Below, piece after piece: positions 1-8,439 of a stretch of DNA of 64,000 nucleotides; position 1 is the stretch's first letter; each line of letters starts with the position of its first letter. The notes below the pieces were generated by a model. It was not told the DNA's origin, did not search any database, and saw only the letters and a list, made by a program, of their open reading frames with translations. Source of the stretch: Bog-756 sp052326605 (GTDB lineage: Bacteria > Actinomycetota > Acidimicrobiia > Acidimicrobiales > RAAP-2); the NCBI GenBank assembly GCA_052326605.1, contig JBKQMB010000115.1:9669-73668 (forward strand), in the 5' to 3' direction. The translations under genes were made by a program, and so were the position numbers.

Positions 1-627
1 CCGCTGACCGCCGCTGCCATCGCCGCCGAGGCCGGCGTGGACGACTTCCTGGCCGAGGCCACCCCCGAGGACAAGATGGCCCTGATCAAGAAGGAGCAGG
101 CGGGAGGCCACCTGGTGGCCATGACCGGGGACGGCACCAACGACGCGCCGGCCCTGGCCCAGGCCGACGTCGGGGTGGCCATGAACAGCGGGACCCAGGC
201 GGCCAAAGAGGCCGGCAACATGGTCGACCTCGACTCCACCCCGACCAAGCTCATCGACATCGTGGAGATCGGCAAGCAGCTGCTGATCACCCGGGGATCG
301 CTCACCACTTTCTCCATCACCAACGACATCGCCAAGTTCTTCGCCATCATCCCGGCCATGTTCGTCGGTGTGTACCCTGCCCTGCACACCCTCAACATCA
401 TGCACCTGAGCTCGCCGCACAGCGCCATCCTGTCGGCGGTCATCTTCAACGCCCTGATCATCGTGGCGTTGATCCCCCTGGCGCTCCGCGGCGTCAAGTT
501 CCGGGCCGCCGGGGCTGCTGCGGTATTGCGCCGCAACATGCTCATCTACGGGCTCGGTGGCTTCATCATCCCCTTCATCGGGATCAAACTCATCGACATG
601 ATCATCACTGCGTTGGGAGTCAAATAA
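1..627 (+). CDS. kdpB: Potassium-transporting P-type ATPase subunit B, C-terminal part
   Basis: The frame is open from the first base, so the gene starts upstream of the window. This is the end of the catalytic P-type ATPase subunit of the Kdp high-affinity K+ importer, an inner-membrane complex. The hinge motif TGDGTNDAPAL begins at base 124. It is followed by the family-typical stretch around NSGTQAAKEAGN, the N/D-rich GSLTTFSITNDIAKFF region and three to four C-terminal hydrophobic segments. The phosphorylated Asp (DKTGT) lies outside the window. The TAA stop shares its last A with the ATG of kdpC (TAATG), as in other kdp operons. Family assignment is near certain; only the missing 5' part is unseen. 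Confidence 0.97.
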   Translation, partial: PLTAAAIAAEAGVDDFLAEATPEDKMALIKKEQAGGHLVAMTGDGTNDAPALAQADVGVAMNSGTQAAKEAGNMVDLDSTPTKLIDIVEIGKQLLITRGSLTTFSITNDIAKFFAIIPAMFVGVYPALHTLNIMHLSSPHSAILSAVIFNALIIVALIPLALRGVKFRAAGAAAVLRRNMLIYGLGGFIIPFIGIKLIDMIITALGVK

Positions 628-1418
628 TGCGCCGTCAACTACTGACAGCTATCGGCATGGTCATCGTGATGACCCTGGTCTGCGGACTGGCTTACGGGCT
701 GGCGCTGACCGGCCTCGGTGAGCTGGCGTTCGGGCACCAGGCCAACGGCTCCATCGTCCAGAAGGGGGGCAAGGACGTCGGCTCCTCGCTCATCGGCCAG
801 TCCTTCACCGACAGCAAGGGCAACCCGATCCCCAAGTACTTCCAGTCCCGTCCGTCCGAGGCCGTGACCTCGTCGGCCACCGACAACATCACCGTCTCGG
901 AGGCGTCCAACCTGGGCCCGTCCAATCCCCTGCTCATCGGCTTCATCCCCGGGGTCAACTCGGTGGGGCTCGACGGCTCCCCCTCGAAGACCAACCCCTT
1001 TGCCACTCCCGCCGATCCGTTCTGCGTGCCGGTGGACACCACGTCGGCAGCTGCTCCGGTGACCAGCCCCTCTGCGGGCCAGAAGTACGCCAAGAACAGC
1101 GACGGCACCTACGTCTGCGACCCCAACACCGTCCCCGAACGGGCCGTCTCCTACCGGCAGGAGTTCGGCCTTGCCCCCGATGCCCAGGTTCCGGTCGATG
1201 CCGTGACCGCCTCGGGATCGGGGTTGGATTCCGACATCTCGATCGCCAACGCCGACATCCAGGCCCCGACCGTGGCCAAGGCCCGGGGACTGTCGCTGGC
1301 CCAGGTCAATGATCTGATCAAGTCCAACACCACAGGGCGTAGCCTGGGTGTCCTGGGCGATCCGGGGGTCAACGTGCTGACGCTGAACATCGCACTCGAC
1401 AACCTGACGCAGAAGTAG
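627..1418 (+). CDS. kdpC: Potassium-transporting ATPase subunit C (long form)
   Basis: KdpC is the single-span subunit that stabilises the KdpA-KdpB complex. The 263-residue product has an N-terminal membrane segment at about residues 8-30, then GSSLIGQSF and YFQSRPS, and the C-terminal family signatures VTASGSGLD, AKARGLS and GVLGDPGVNVL. Usual KdpC is about 190-200 residues. The extra length is an insertion of roughly 70 residues between NPLLIGF and VPVDAVTASG. It is rich in Ser, Thr and Pro and holds two Cys (in DPFCVPV and YVCDP) that could pair on the outside of the membrane. The start overlaps the kdpB stop by one base. kdpF and kdpA must lie upstream, out of the window. Confidence 0.95.
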   Translation: MRRQLLTAIGMVIVMTLVCGLAYGLALTGLGELAFGHQANGSIVQKGGKDVGSSLIGQSFTDSKGNPIPKYFQSRPSEAVTSSATDNITVSEASNLGPSNPLLIGFIPGVNSVGLDGSPSKTNPFATPADPFCVPVDTTSAAAPVTSPSAGQKYAKNSDGTYVCDPNTVPERAVSYRQEFGLAPDAQVPVDAVTASGSGLDSDISIANADIQAPTVAKARGLSLAQVNDLIKSNTTGRSLGVLGDPGVNVLTLNIALDNLTQK

Positions 1419-1452
1419 ACGATGGGTCGACGGTAGAGCCGGGAGGAGGACA

Positions 1453-4152
1453 GTGGCACGGGGAAGGCTACGGCTGTATCTCGGCGCTGCCCCCGGTGTC
1501 GGCAAGACCTTCGCCATGCTCAATGAGGGGTGGCGACGCAAGGAGCGCGGTACCGACGTGGTCATCGGCTGGGTGCAGGACCACGAACGGCCCCATACCG
1601 ATGCGCAGATCCGGGATCTGCCCGTGTTCCCGCGCCGGGCCGGCGAGTATCGGGGCCAGACCTTCGAGGAGATGGACCTCGACGGTCTGCTCGAACGGAA
1701 GCCCGAGCTGGTGCTGGTCGACGAGCTGGCCCACACCAACGTGCCGGGGTCGAAGCACACCAAGCGGTGGCAGGACGTCGAAGAGCTGCTCGATGCCGGC
1801 ATCAACGTCATCTCCACCGTCAACCTTCAGCACCTCGAGTCGCTCAACGACGTCGTGGAGCGCATCACCGGTGTCGCCCAGCAGGAGACGGTGCCCGACC
1901 GGGTGGTGAGAGCGGCCGACCAGCTGGAGCTGGTCGACATGGCCCCCGAGGCCCTCCGTCGGCGCCTGGCCCACGGGAACGTCTACCCCCCCGAGCGCAT
2001 CGATGCCGCACTGGCCAACTACTTCCGCACCGGGAATCTGACCGCACTGCGCGAGCTCACCCTGCTGTGGGTCGCCGACCGGGTCGACGAGGAGCTCAGC
2101 AGCTACCGCGAGCGTCACGGCATCGCCGGCCCGTGGGAGACCAAGGAACGCGTGGTGGTCTCCCTGACGGGATCGACCGGCAGCGCGGTGCTCATCCGCC
2201 GGGCGGCACGCATGGCCATGCGCACCAAGGCCGAACTGGTCGGCGTCCACGTGCGCAGCGACGACGGGCTCTCCGACCAGGGCTCGACCGGACTGGGCAA
2301 GAACCGGGCGCTGCTCGACGACCTCGGGGGACGCTTCGTCGAGGTCGTCGGCGCAGACGTCGCACCTGCCCTGATACAGGTGGCCCGGGCCGAGAACGCC
2401 ACCCAGCTGGTACTCGGCGCCACCCACCGGAGCCGGCTCACCGAGTTCGTCCGCGGTTCCGTCATCAATTCGGTCATCCGGGCGGCCGGGGGAGCCCTCG
2501 ACATCCACGTCATCGCCACCGACGCGCCGTCCGCCACCGATGTCAAGGAGGAGGAGGAAGCCGAGGACGGGCGGCCGGTGCGGGGCGCGGGCGGCACCGC
2601 GCCGGCGCGCCTGCGCCGAAGCCTGCTCTCTCCGCTCCCGGTCCGTCGGCGGGTCGCTGCCCTGATCATCGGCGTCATCGGCTTCCCCCTGCTGACCCTG
2701 CTCCTCACCACCGCCGGCAGCAGCCACGCCGACCTGGCCACCGCCCTCAGCTCGTACCTCGTGCTGGTGGTCGTGGTGGCAGCCACCGGCGGGGTGTGGC
2801 CGGCGGTGCTGGCGGCGTTGGCCGGTTTCCTCCTGTCCAACTACTACTTCACTCCGCCCATCCACACCTTCACCATCACCAACGCACGGGACATCCTGGC
2901 GCTGGTCATGTTCCTGGTCACGGCCGGGGTGGTCAGCGTGCTGGTGGACCTCGCCGCCAGGAGGACGGCCACGGCCGTGCAGGCCCGGTCCGACGCCCGG
3001 ACGCTGGCGCGCGTCGCCGGCCGGATGGTGGCCCCCGAGGGCAATCCGTTGCCCGCCGTGCTGGACGAGTTGGTGGTCGCCTTCCGCCTCGAAGCGGCGG
3101 CCGTTCTACGCTCCGGACCGGAGCCCGGCCGATCGCCCGCCGCCGCGGGAGTCGACGACCTCTCCACCCGTGCATGGACGAGCGTGGTGGCTGCCGGCCC
3201 ACGGCCACCCCTGTCCCCCGCCGGGGCCACCGTGGTCCTGCCCCTCACCGACCTGGAGATCCTGGCCATCCGAGGGCCCGGGCTGAGCGCCGAGGACCGG
3301 GACATCCTGGCTGCCTTCGCCGCCCAACTGGCAACCGCTCTCCAGAGCGACCGGCTCCATGCCGAAGCCGCCGAGGCGGACGCCCTGGCCAGGGCCAACC
3401 AGCTGCGCTCTGCCCTGCTGGCCGCGGTCAGCCACGACCTCCGCACGCCGTTGGCCTCCATCAAGGCGGCGGCGTCCAGCCTCCTGTCGGACCAGCTCGA
3501 CTTCGGGCCCGAGGAGACCCGCATCCTGCTCCAGACCATCGACGACGAGTCGGACCGGATGAGCAACCTGGTCGAGAACCTGCTCGACATGAGCCGCCTG
3601 GAGACCGGCTCGATGGATGTGCTCCACGAGTCCACCGACGTCGGCGAACTGATCGCCGCCGCCATCGAGAGCCTGGGGCCCCGCGGCGCCGAGGTCACCG
3701 CCGACGTGCCGGTCTCCCTCCCCCGGGTCAGCACCGACCCGGTACTGCTGGAGAGGGCGGTGGCCAACCTGGTCGACAACGCGCTCATCCATGCCCGGGG
3801 GCGTGGGCTGCGCATCGAGGCGGGACCGGTGGCCGGCCGGGTCGACATCCGGGTGATCGACCGTGGTCCGGGCATCCCCCGGGAGGATCGGGACGTGGTG
3901 TTCCAGCCGTTCCAGCGTCTGGGGGACGCCGAGCACCGGGTGGGGGTCGGGCTGGGCCTCGCCGTGTCGCGGGGATTCGTGGAGGCGGCCGGTGGCGAGC
4001 TCGACATCGAGGACACCCCGGGCGGTGGCTGCACGATGGTCATCCGGCTGCCGGCCACCGACCCGGTGGACGAGCCCGACCCGGAGGCAGCCGACGGGGT
4101 CGTCCCGGCGCCGCCCACCGAGGCCGGCTCCAGGTCCGGAACGATGCCATGA
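1453..4152 (+). CDS. kdpD: Osmosensitive K+ channel sensor histidine kinase KdpD
   Basis: Sensor kinase that controls kdp expression in response to K+ limitation. The 899-residue protein has the whole KdpD layout. The N-terminal KdpD domain carries the Walker A motif GAAPGVGKT at residues 11-19. A universal-stress-protein-like domain follows at about 230-350, then DUF4118 membrane segments at about 399-500, a GAF-like linker, the H-box SHDLRTPLAS with phospho-acceptor His661, and a HATPase domain with DRGPGIP and GVGLGLAVS. The N-box reads NLVDNALIHA. The GTG start is supported by the purine-rich ribosome site GGGAGGAGGA at 1441-1450 and by the position of the Walker motif. The stop overlaps the kdpE start (ATGA). 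Confidence 0.97.
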   Translation: MARGRLRLYLGAAPGVGKTFAMLNEGWRRKERGTDVVIGWVQDHERPHTDAQIRDLPVFPRRAGEYRGQTFEEMDLDGLLERKPELVLVDELAHTNVPGSKHTKRWQDVEELLDAGINVISTVNLQHLESLNDVVERITGVAQQETVPDRVVRAADQLELVDMAPEALRRRLAHGNVYPPERIDAALANYFRTGNLTALRELTLLWVADRVDEELSSYRERHGIAGPWETKERVVVSLTGSTGSAVLIRRAARMAMRTKAELVGVHVRSDDGLSDQGSTGLGKNRALLDDLGGRFVEVVGADVAPALIQVARAENATQLVLGATHRSRLTEFVRGSVINSVIRAAGGALDIHVIATDAPSATDVKEEEEAEDGRPVRGAGGTAPARLRRSLLSPLPVRRRVAALIIGVIGFPLLTLLLTTAGSSHADLATALSSYLVLVVVVAATGGVWPAVLAALAGFLLSNYYFTPPIHTFTITNARDILALVMFLVTAGVVSVLVDLAARRTATAVQARSDARTLARVAGRMVAPEGNPLPAVLDELVVAFRLEAAAVLRSGPEPGRSPAAAGVDDLSTRAWTSVVAAGPRPPLSPAGATVVLPLTDLEILAIRGPGLSAEDRDILAAFAAQLATALQSDRLHAEAAEADALARANQLRSALLAAVSHDLRTPLASIKAAASSLLSDQLDFGPEETRILLQTIDDESDRMSNLVENLLDMSRLETGSMDVLHESTDVGELIAAAIESLGPRGAEVTADVPVSLPRVSTDPVLLERAVANLVDNALIHARGRGLRIEAGPVAGRVDIRVIDRGPGIPREDRDVVFQPFQRLGDAEHRVGVGLGLAVSRGFVEAAGGELDIEDTPGGGCTMVIRLPATDPVDEPDPEAADGVVPAPPTEAGSRSGTMP

Positions 4153-4877
4153 CCCCTCTGTCCCCCCAGCAGGACCACAGCGCTGCCACATCGGGCGAAT
4201 CGGGCACCAAGGTGTTGGTGGTAGACGACGACGCGGCACTGCTGCGGGCCCTGACCATCAGCCTCAACGCCCGCGGGTACGAGGTGGTGGGGGCCCGCAG
4301 CGGGGAGGAGGGCCTGGATCGGGCTGCGCACCGGCACCCTGACATCGTGCTGCTCGACCTGGGCCTGCCGGGGATCGACGGCCGTGAGGTCATCCAGGGC
4401 CTCCGGGGATGGAGCTCGGTGCCGATCATCGTGCTGTCCGCCCGGCACCAGAGTGTCAGCAAGGTGCAGGCGCTCGACCTCGGAGCCGACGACTACCTGA
4501 CGAAGCCGTTCGGCATGGACGAGCTCCTGGCCCGGCTCCGCGCCGCGCTGCGCCGCACCGTCACCGAACCCGAGGAGCCCATGGTGGAGGCGGAGGGGTT
4601 CACGGTGGACCTGGTGGCCAAGCGAGTGACCCGCGATGGTGTCGACGTGCACCTCACCCCCAAGGAGTGGGACATCGTCGAGGTGCTGGTCCGCAACCCC
4701 GGTCGGCTGGTGTCCCAGCGCCAGCTGCTCCACGACGTGTGGGGCCCCGGGTACGAGACCGAGACGGAGTACCTGAGGGTGCTCATGGGCCGGGTGCGCC
4801 GCAAACTGGAGCTGGACCACTCCCGCCCCCGCCACTTCCGCACCGAGCCGGGCATGGGGTACCGCTTCGAGCCCTGA
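4149..4877 (+). CDS. kdpE: KDP operon response regulator KdpE (OmpR family)
   Basis: DNA-binding partner of KdpD. The 242-residue protein has a receiver domain with the acidic VVDDD cluster near residue 27, the probable phospho-acceptor Asp70 in VLLDLGLPG, and the conserved Lys in YLTKPFG. A winged-helix OmpR/PhoB domain follows, with LTPKEW and a C-terminal RVRRKLE...GMGYRFEP. The ATG is translationally coupled to kdpD by a 4-base overlap. The N-terminus is about 17 residues longer than the receiver core. A longer open frame continues upstream inside kdpD, but it is a shadow with no family similarity. Here the regulators lie directly downstream of kdpBC in the same direction. Confidence 0.96.
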   Translation: MTPLSPQQDHSAATSGESGTKVLVVDDDAALLRALTISLNARGYEVVGARSGEEGLDRAAHRHPDIVLLDLGLPGIDGREVIQGLRGWSSVPIIVLSARHQSVSKVQALDLGADDYLTKPFGMDELLARLRAALRRTVTEPEEPMVEAEGFTVDLVAKRVTRDGVDVHLTPKEWDIVEVLVRNPGRLVSQRQLLHDVWGPGYETETEYLRVLMGRVRRKLELDHSRPRHFRTEPGMGYRFEP

Positions 4878-5011
4878 CCGCGGCCTGAGCCGGCCGGTCG
4901 AGGATCCCGGGACGCTCCCGTTCACGATTTCTTTCCGGGTGACCCAGGCATTTTCACAACGTGTTCACGCCCTGCACCAATACGATTGGAAACAACGATG
5001 GAGGTGTAGTG

Positions 5012-5506
5012 ATGTGGGATCGTCTGTTGCTTGCGATGGACCAATTCGACTCGGGGCAGGCCGCCCTTGACTTCACCACAGGGCTCGCGGCTGCATCCGG
5101 GGCCGACGTGCGGGTGTTCCACGCGCGCGAGCTTCCGAAGTGCCCGCGGGTCCCACCTCTCGAGACCGTGGCCGACGCCCACTACCTCGTGGACGAAGCG
5201 GTCTTCCGTCTGCGCCTCGCGAACATCGACGCAGAGGGTCGAGCTTGTTCCGCGCGCGAGGAGCAGGTGGCGAGCCGAATCGTGGACGAGGCATCACACT
5301 GGCAGTGCGATGCGATCGTCCTCGGATCCCGTCGACTTCGAGGAATCAGCCGGCTCTCCGGATGGGGCGTCAGAGAGCGCATCCTACGGCTCTCGCCGCT
5401 GCCGGTGATCGTGACCCCACAACCCCTCCTCATAGGGAAGCACCGCCCCATGGTGCCGGCATCCGGCGCCGTCGACGAGGACGGGGCCCGCTCGCGGCGT
5501 CGCTGA
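5012..5506 (+). CDS. Universal stress protein (UspA family)
   Basis: Small cytoplasmic UspA-fold protein, probably nucleotide-binding. The start ATG gives MWDRLLLAMD, the normal first strand of the family, and has GGAGGT at 5000-5005 as ribosome site. An upstream in-frame start at 4961 would add 17 residues without family character. The C-terminal half has the expected DAIVLGSRRLRG...PLPVIV arrangement, which corresponds to the ATP-binding loop G-x2-G...S and the last strand. The tail after residue 145 (charged, Arg-rich) is extra. It follows kdpE with a 134-base gap, so it may have its own promoter. Its position next to kdpDE, whose KdpD also carries a Usp-like domain, suggests a link to osmotic or K+ stress, which is inference. 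Confidence 0.85.
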   Translation: MWDRLLLAMDQFDSGQAALDFTTGLAAASGADVRVFHARELPKCPRVPPLETVADAHYLVDEAVFRLRLANIDAEGRACSAREEQVASRIVDEASHWQCDAIVLGSRRLRGISRLSGWGVRERILRLSPLPVIVTPQPLLIGKHRPMVPASGAVDEDGARSRRR

Positions 5507-5552
5507 CGATGGAGCGCCTGCTGGGACCGGCATCGGAATTGATCGCACGGAC

Positions 5553-5647
5553 CTGGGCCGTGTGCGCCGCAAGTTCGGGATGTACCACTGACCCGGCCCA
5601 CCGCTTCGTGCCCTGAGGCGGGTATGGGCCACCGCTTCGATCCCTGA
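5553..5647 (+). pseudogene. Decayed fragments of a KdpE-like response regulator C-terminus
   Basis: Three short pieces in this intergenic stretch resemble the last 25 residues of KdpE. At 5553-5573 the DNA reads LGRVRRK and runs to a stop at 5591. At 5599-5616 it reads HRFVP then stop. At 5615-5647 it reads EAGMGHRFDP then stop, against EPGMGYRFEP-stop in kdpE. The two HRF(x)P-stop units are almost identical in DNA. This looks like the remnant of a second OmpR-type regulator, or of a partial duplication of kdpE, that has been deleted and rearranged. No open frame joins the pieces, and no function is proposed. Confidence 0.6.
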
Positions 5648-5672
5648 GGGGCGTCGCCTACGATCGACGGCC

Positions 5673-6749
5673 GTGGACCGTCGCACCGTGGAGATCTACG
5701 ACGACCGGGGCCTCCAGTGGGCCGCCACCCACGCCACCGCCGGCCGACGCTCCGAGGCAGCGTCGTTTGCCGCCCGGGTGCCGCCGGGTGCGACCCGCAT
5801 CGACATCGGGTGCGGCGCCGGCCGCTACCTCCCCTACCTGGGTCGACCCGCCATCGCCTTCGACGCCTCCTCGGCGATGCTCGACGCGTGCCGGGCCGTC
5901 TTCCCCGAAGCCCTCTACGTCCAGGGCGATGTGGAGCGGCTTCCCTTCACCCGGGGGTCGGTGGGTGGGGCGTGGTCGTGGATGACCCACCTCCACGTGG
6001 CGAGGGACCGGTTGCCCATGGCGCTGTGGGATCTCCACCGGGTGCTGGCGGTGGGCGCCCCCTTTGCGGTCCAGGTCCTCGAAGGGGAGTACGAGGGCGA
6101 TGCGCTGGACGGGGACGAGGTCGGCGGGCGCTTCTTCGCCGGCTGGCGTCCCGACCGACTGGGGGATGTGGTGACCGGGGCCGGCTTCGTCGTCGAGGAC
6201 GGCTCCCTGTCCGTGTCCGGAGACGAGGTGCGGCTGTGGGCGGTGCGCAGCCGCACGCTGGCCGACACCGTGGGAGAGGGCATGCGGATGCTGGTCTGCG
6301 GCATCAACCCGTCGCCGTACTCGGCCGATGCCGGGGTCGGGTACGCCCGACCGGGCAACCGGTTCTGGCCGGCCGCCCTGCAGGCGGGCGTCGTCGGAAA
6401 GGACCGGGACGCGGCGGACGCCCTGTGGGCCCACGGCATGGGGATGACCGACTTCGTCAAACGGGCCACCCGGACGGCGGCCGAGGTGACGGTCGACGAG
6501 TACCGGCACGGCTTCGACCGGGTGGAGCGGCTCGTGCGGTGGCTGCAGCCGCGGGCGGTGTGCTTCGTGGGCCTCTCGGGCTGGAGGACCGTGGTCGATC
6601 CGAGGGCGGTCGCCGGACTCCAGCCGGAGGACATCGGCGGCAGGCCGGCCTACGTGATGCCCTCGACCAGCGGCCTCAACGCCCGCACCTCCCTCGAGGA
6701 GCTCGCCGGACACCTCCGTCGCGCATGGGAGGTCGGCGGAGGAGGGTGA
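5673..6749 (+). CDS. Fusion of a class I SAM methyltransferase with a Mug/TDG-type uracil-DNA glycosylase
   Basis: The 358-residue protein has two domains. Residues 1 to about 200 form a class I methyltransferase: SAM motif DIGCGAGRY near residue 45, then FDASSAML and an acidic VQGDVERLPF loop. From about residue 204 a mismatch-specific uracil-DNA glycosylase domain follows. It has GINPSPYS with the likely catalytic Asn212 (equivalent of Asn18 of E. coli Mug), the PGNRFWPA motif and the DNA-wedging region MPSTSGLN. Mug/TDG enzymes remove U or T (or adducts) opposite G. The methyltransferase substrate is unknown. The GTG start is the first in frame and fits the methyltransferase N-terminus. 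The gene stands alone between a usp gene and convergent genes. Confidence 0.85.
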   Translation: MDRRTVEIYDDRGLQWAATHATAGRRSEAASFAARVPPGATRIDIGCGAGRYLPYLGRPAIAFDASSAMLDACRAVFPEALYVQGDVERLPFTRGSVGGAWSWMTHLHVARDRLPMALWDLHRVLAVGAPFAVQVLEGEYEGDALDGDEVGGRFFAGWRPDRLGDVVTGAGFVVEDGSLSVSGDEVRLWAVRSRTLADTVGEGMRMLVCGINPSPYSADAGVGYARPGNRFWPAALQAGVVGKDRDAADALWAHGMGMTDFVKRATRTAAEVTVDEYRHGFDRVERLVRWLQPRAVCFVGLSGWRTVVDPRAVAGLQPEDIGGRPAYVMPSTSGLNARTSLEELAGHLRRAWEVGGGG

Positions 6750-6787
6750 CCTCGAAGGTCGGGCGCACTCGGGGCGGTGCGCAGCGA

Positions 6788-7210
6788 TCAGGAGGCCCAG
6801 GGACCTACCCCCCCGATACGGGTGGGGGTGATCCTGACCACGAAGCCCACGTCGGGGTCGTCCACCGGGGGGAACTTCACGCCGGGCCCCAGGTAGACCT
6901 CGGCCAGTCGCTGCAGGAGCGGGGCCGCACCCCCGAGGGTCACCTCTGCGGTCCCCTGCACCACCAGGTAGTGGTCGAGCCCGTGCTCGTCGCTCCCCTC
7001 GGCCTCGATGGACAACGCGACCCGGGGGTCGCGTTGGAGGTTCTGCACCTTGCGCCATGCCGCCATGTGGGCGGTGACGATCTGGTCCCCGTCGACTCCC
7101 ACCCAGACCAGCGACACCTGGGGGCTGCCGTCGGGGTTGAGGGTCACCATGTGGCCCAGCCTTCCCGCGGTCACCACGTCCCGCACCTGATCGGTCAACA
7201 GCGTGCTCAT
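6788..7210 (-). CDS. PPOX-class (split-barrel) flavin/F420-binding protein
   Basis: The 140-residue protein is a pyridoxamine-phosphate-oxidase-like split barrel. Family marks are GRLGHMVTLNPDGSPQVS at the N-terminus, a VWVGVDGD strand turn, the KVQNLQRDPRVALS motif that contacts the cofactor phosphate, and a YLVVQGTAEV strand. In actinobacteria most such proteins bind F420 or FMN/heme and reduce small substrates. The exact cofactor and substrate cannot be read here. It is convergent with the Mug fusion gene and lies 31 bases upstream of the ABM-type gene on the same strand only in the sense of order; their coupling is unclear. Family confidence is high, function is open. Confidence 0.85.
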   Translation of the reverse strand: MSTLLTDQVRDVVTAGRLGHMVTLNPDGSPQVSLVWVGVDGDQIVTAHMAAWRKVQNLQRDPRVALSIEAEGSDEHGLDHYLVVQGTAEVTLGGAAPLLQRLAEVYLGPGVKFPPVDDPDVGFVVRITPTRIGGVGPWAS

Positions 7211-7241
7211 CGTCCCTCCTCCGCTGGCGCGACTTTCCCCA

Positions 7242-7541
7242 TCAGTACAGCCCGTCGACCGGGCCGTAGTGATCGACTATCGGTGGTGACGCGAAGTACG
7301 GCCCGATCAATGCCCGCCATTGGGCGAACGCCTCGGACTGGCGGAAGCCCACCAGGTGATCGTCGACTGTCTCCCACTCGACGAGCAGGAGGTACCGGTC
7401 GGGTGATTCGATCCCCCGGTGCAGTTCCAGCGAGATGAATCCGTGAGCACGGGAGACGACCGATCGGGCCTCGATCAGGGCAGCCTCGAACTCGGCCGCG
7501 GTCCCGGTCCGAACGGTGATCACGGCGTGCTCGAGGACCAT
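7242..7541 (-). CDS. Antibiotic biosynthesis monooxygenase (ABM) domain protein
   Basis: Small 99-residue ferredoxin-like-fold protein of the ABM family. It starts MVLEHAVITVRTG, has AHGFISLELHRG and the strand YLLLVEWET, and ends in an aromatic-rich helix (FAQWRALIGPYF) followed by VDHYGPV. Such proteins are dimeric alpha-beta barrels that act as cofactor-free oxygenases or heme-degrading enzymes, and many are uncharacterised. The ATG at 7541 is chosen because the family begins here. The longer open frame to 7718 adds Arg/Ser-rich residues and overlaps the promoter area of the divergent DsbA-like gene. No catalytic assignment is made. Confidence 0.8.
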   Translation of the reverse strand: MVLEHAVITVRTGTAAEFEAALIEARSVVSRAHGFISLELHRGIESPDRYLLLVEWETVDDHLVGFRQSEAFAQWRALIGPYFASPPIVDHYGPVDGLY

Positions 7542-7728
7542 GCGACGCGACGCTACCTGCAGCGTGGCGCGGATGCGACAGGCAGCTGCCCGGCTTCCAC
7601 ATTGCAGCGTGCTTCGGAATGGCGGAGCCGGCTCAGGCGTTGAATTGGGAGATCCCCTCGCTGACCGCAGTGGGCTCCCGCGAGGGGGCGAGGCGGAACG
7701 ACGGCACGAACAGAACAAGGAGCAATTG

Positions 7729-8427
7729 GTGAAGGTCGAGATCTGGTCCGACGTGGTGTGCCCCTGGTGCTACGTGGGGAAGCGGCAGTTCGAGACAGCC
7801 CTGGCCGAGTTCCCCCACGCCGACCAGGTGTCCGTCGAATGGAGGAGCTTCGAGCTCGACCCTGGTGCTCCCCCGGCCACGGACTTGAGCATGGCCGAGG
7901 TGCTCCAACGCAAGTACGGGATGACCCAGGAGCAGGCTGCGGCCGCCAATCAGCGGATGACGGCGCTCGCCGCCGCCGTGGGCCTCGAGTACCACCTGGA
8001 CCGCGTGCAGCTCGGCAACACCTTCGACGCCCACCGGCTCATCCACCTGGCAGCCGGCCACGGGCTCGCAGATGCCATGAAGGAACGCCTGCTGGCCGCG
8101 TACTTCACCGAAGGCCAGGCCATCGGAGAGACGGCGACGCTACAGCGCCTGGCCGCCGAAGTCGGGCTCGACCCCGAGGAAGTCGCCTCCACCCTCGCCG
8201 GTAGGGAGTTCGCCGACGAAGTCCGGGGGGACGAGGCACGGGCCGTCGCCCTGGGCGCCACCGGCGTGCCGTTCTTCGTCATCGACGAGACCTACGGCGT
8301 CGCCGGGGCTCAACCGTCCGACGTCCTGTTGGGTGCCCTGGAACGGGCCTGGTCCGAGTCCCACCCGATCGTCATGATCGACGAGGCAGGCGCCGCCTCC
8401 TATGCGGACGACAGCTGTTCGATCTGA
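7729..8427 (+). CDS. DsbA-family (FrnE-like) thiol oxidoreductase
   Basis: The 232-residue protein has a thioredoxin fold interrupted by a helical domain, as in FrnE/polyketide-associated DsbA proteins. It has the active site CPWC at residues 11-14, a helical insert, and the cis-Pro loop GATGVPFFVIDE near residue 180. No signal peptide is present, so it acts in the cytoplasm, presumably in dithiol/disulfide exchange. The start is the GTG at 7729, preceded by AAGGAG at 7717-7722 with 6-base spacing. A TTG three bases upstream would be too close, and upstream starts give non-family sequence. The gene is divergent from the ABM-type gene and convergent with the next PPOX gene. Confidence 0.88.
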   Translation: MKVEIWSDVVCPWCYVGKRQFETALAEFPHADQVSVEWRSFELDPGAPPATDLSMAEVLQRKYGMTQEQAAAANQRMTALAAAVGLEYHLDRVQLGNTFDAHRLIHLAAGHGLADAMKERLLAAYFTEGQAIGETATLQRLAAEVGLDPEEVASTLAGREFADEVRGDEARAVALGATGVPFFVIDETYGVAGAQPSDVLLGALERAWSESHPIVMIDEAGAASYADDSCSI

Positions 8428-8439
8428 GGGGCGCCCCGC

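Noticed and set aside
1530..4148. Very long plus-strand open frame of Arg/Gly/Pro-rich protein running through kdpD
   Set aside because: It is the +1 shadow of kdpD in high-GC DNA. Only its last part, from ATG 4149, is the real kdpE.
2844..4925. Long minus-strand frame opposite kdpD/kdpE
   Set aside because: The translation is Ser/Arg/Thr-rich with no family motifs, while the plus strand carries two unmistakable genes.
4950..4970. AACGTGTT-containing half-palindrome upstream of the universal stress protein gene
   Set aside because: The outer positions do not fit the KstR consensus and no -10/-35 pair could be aligned with it.
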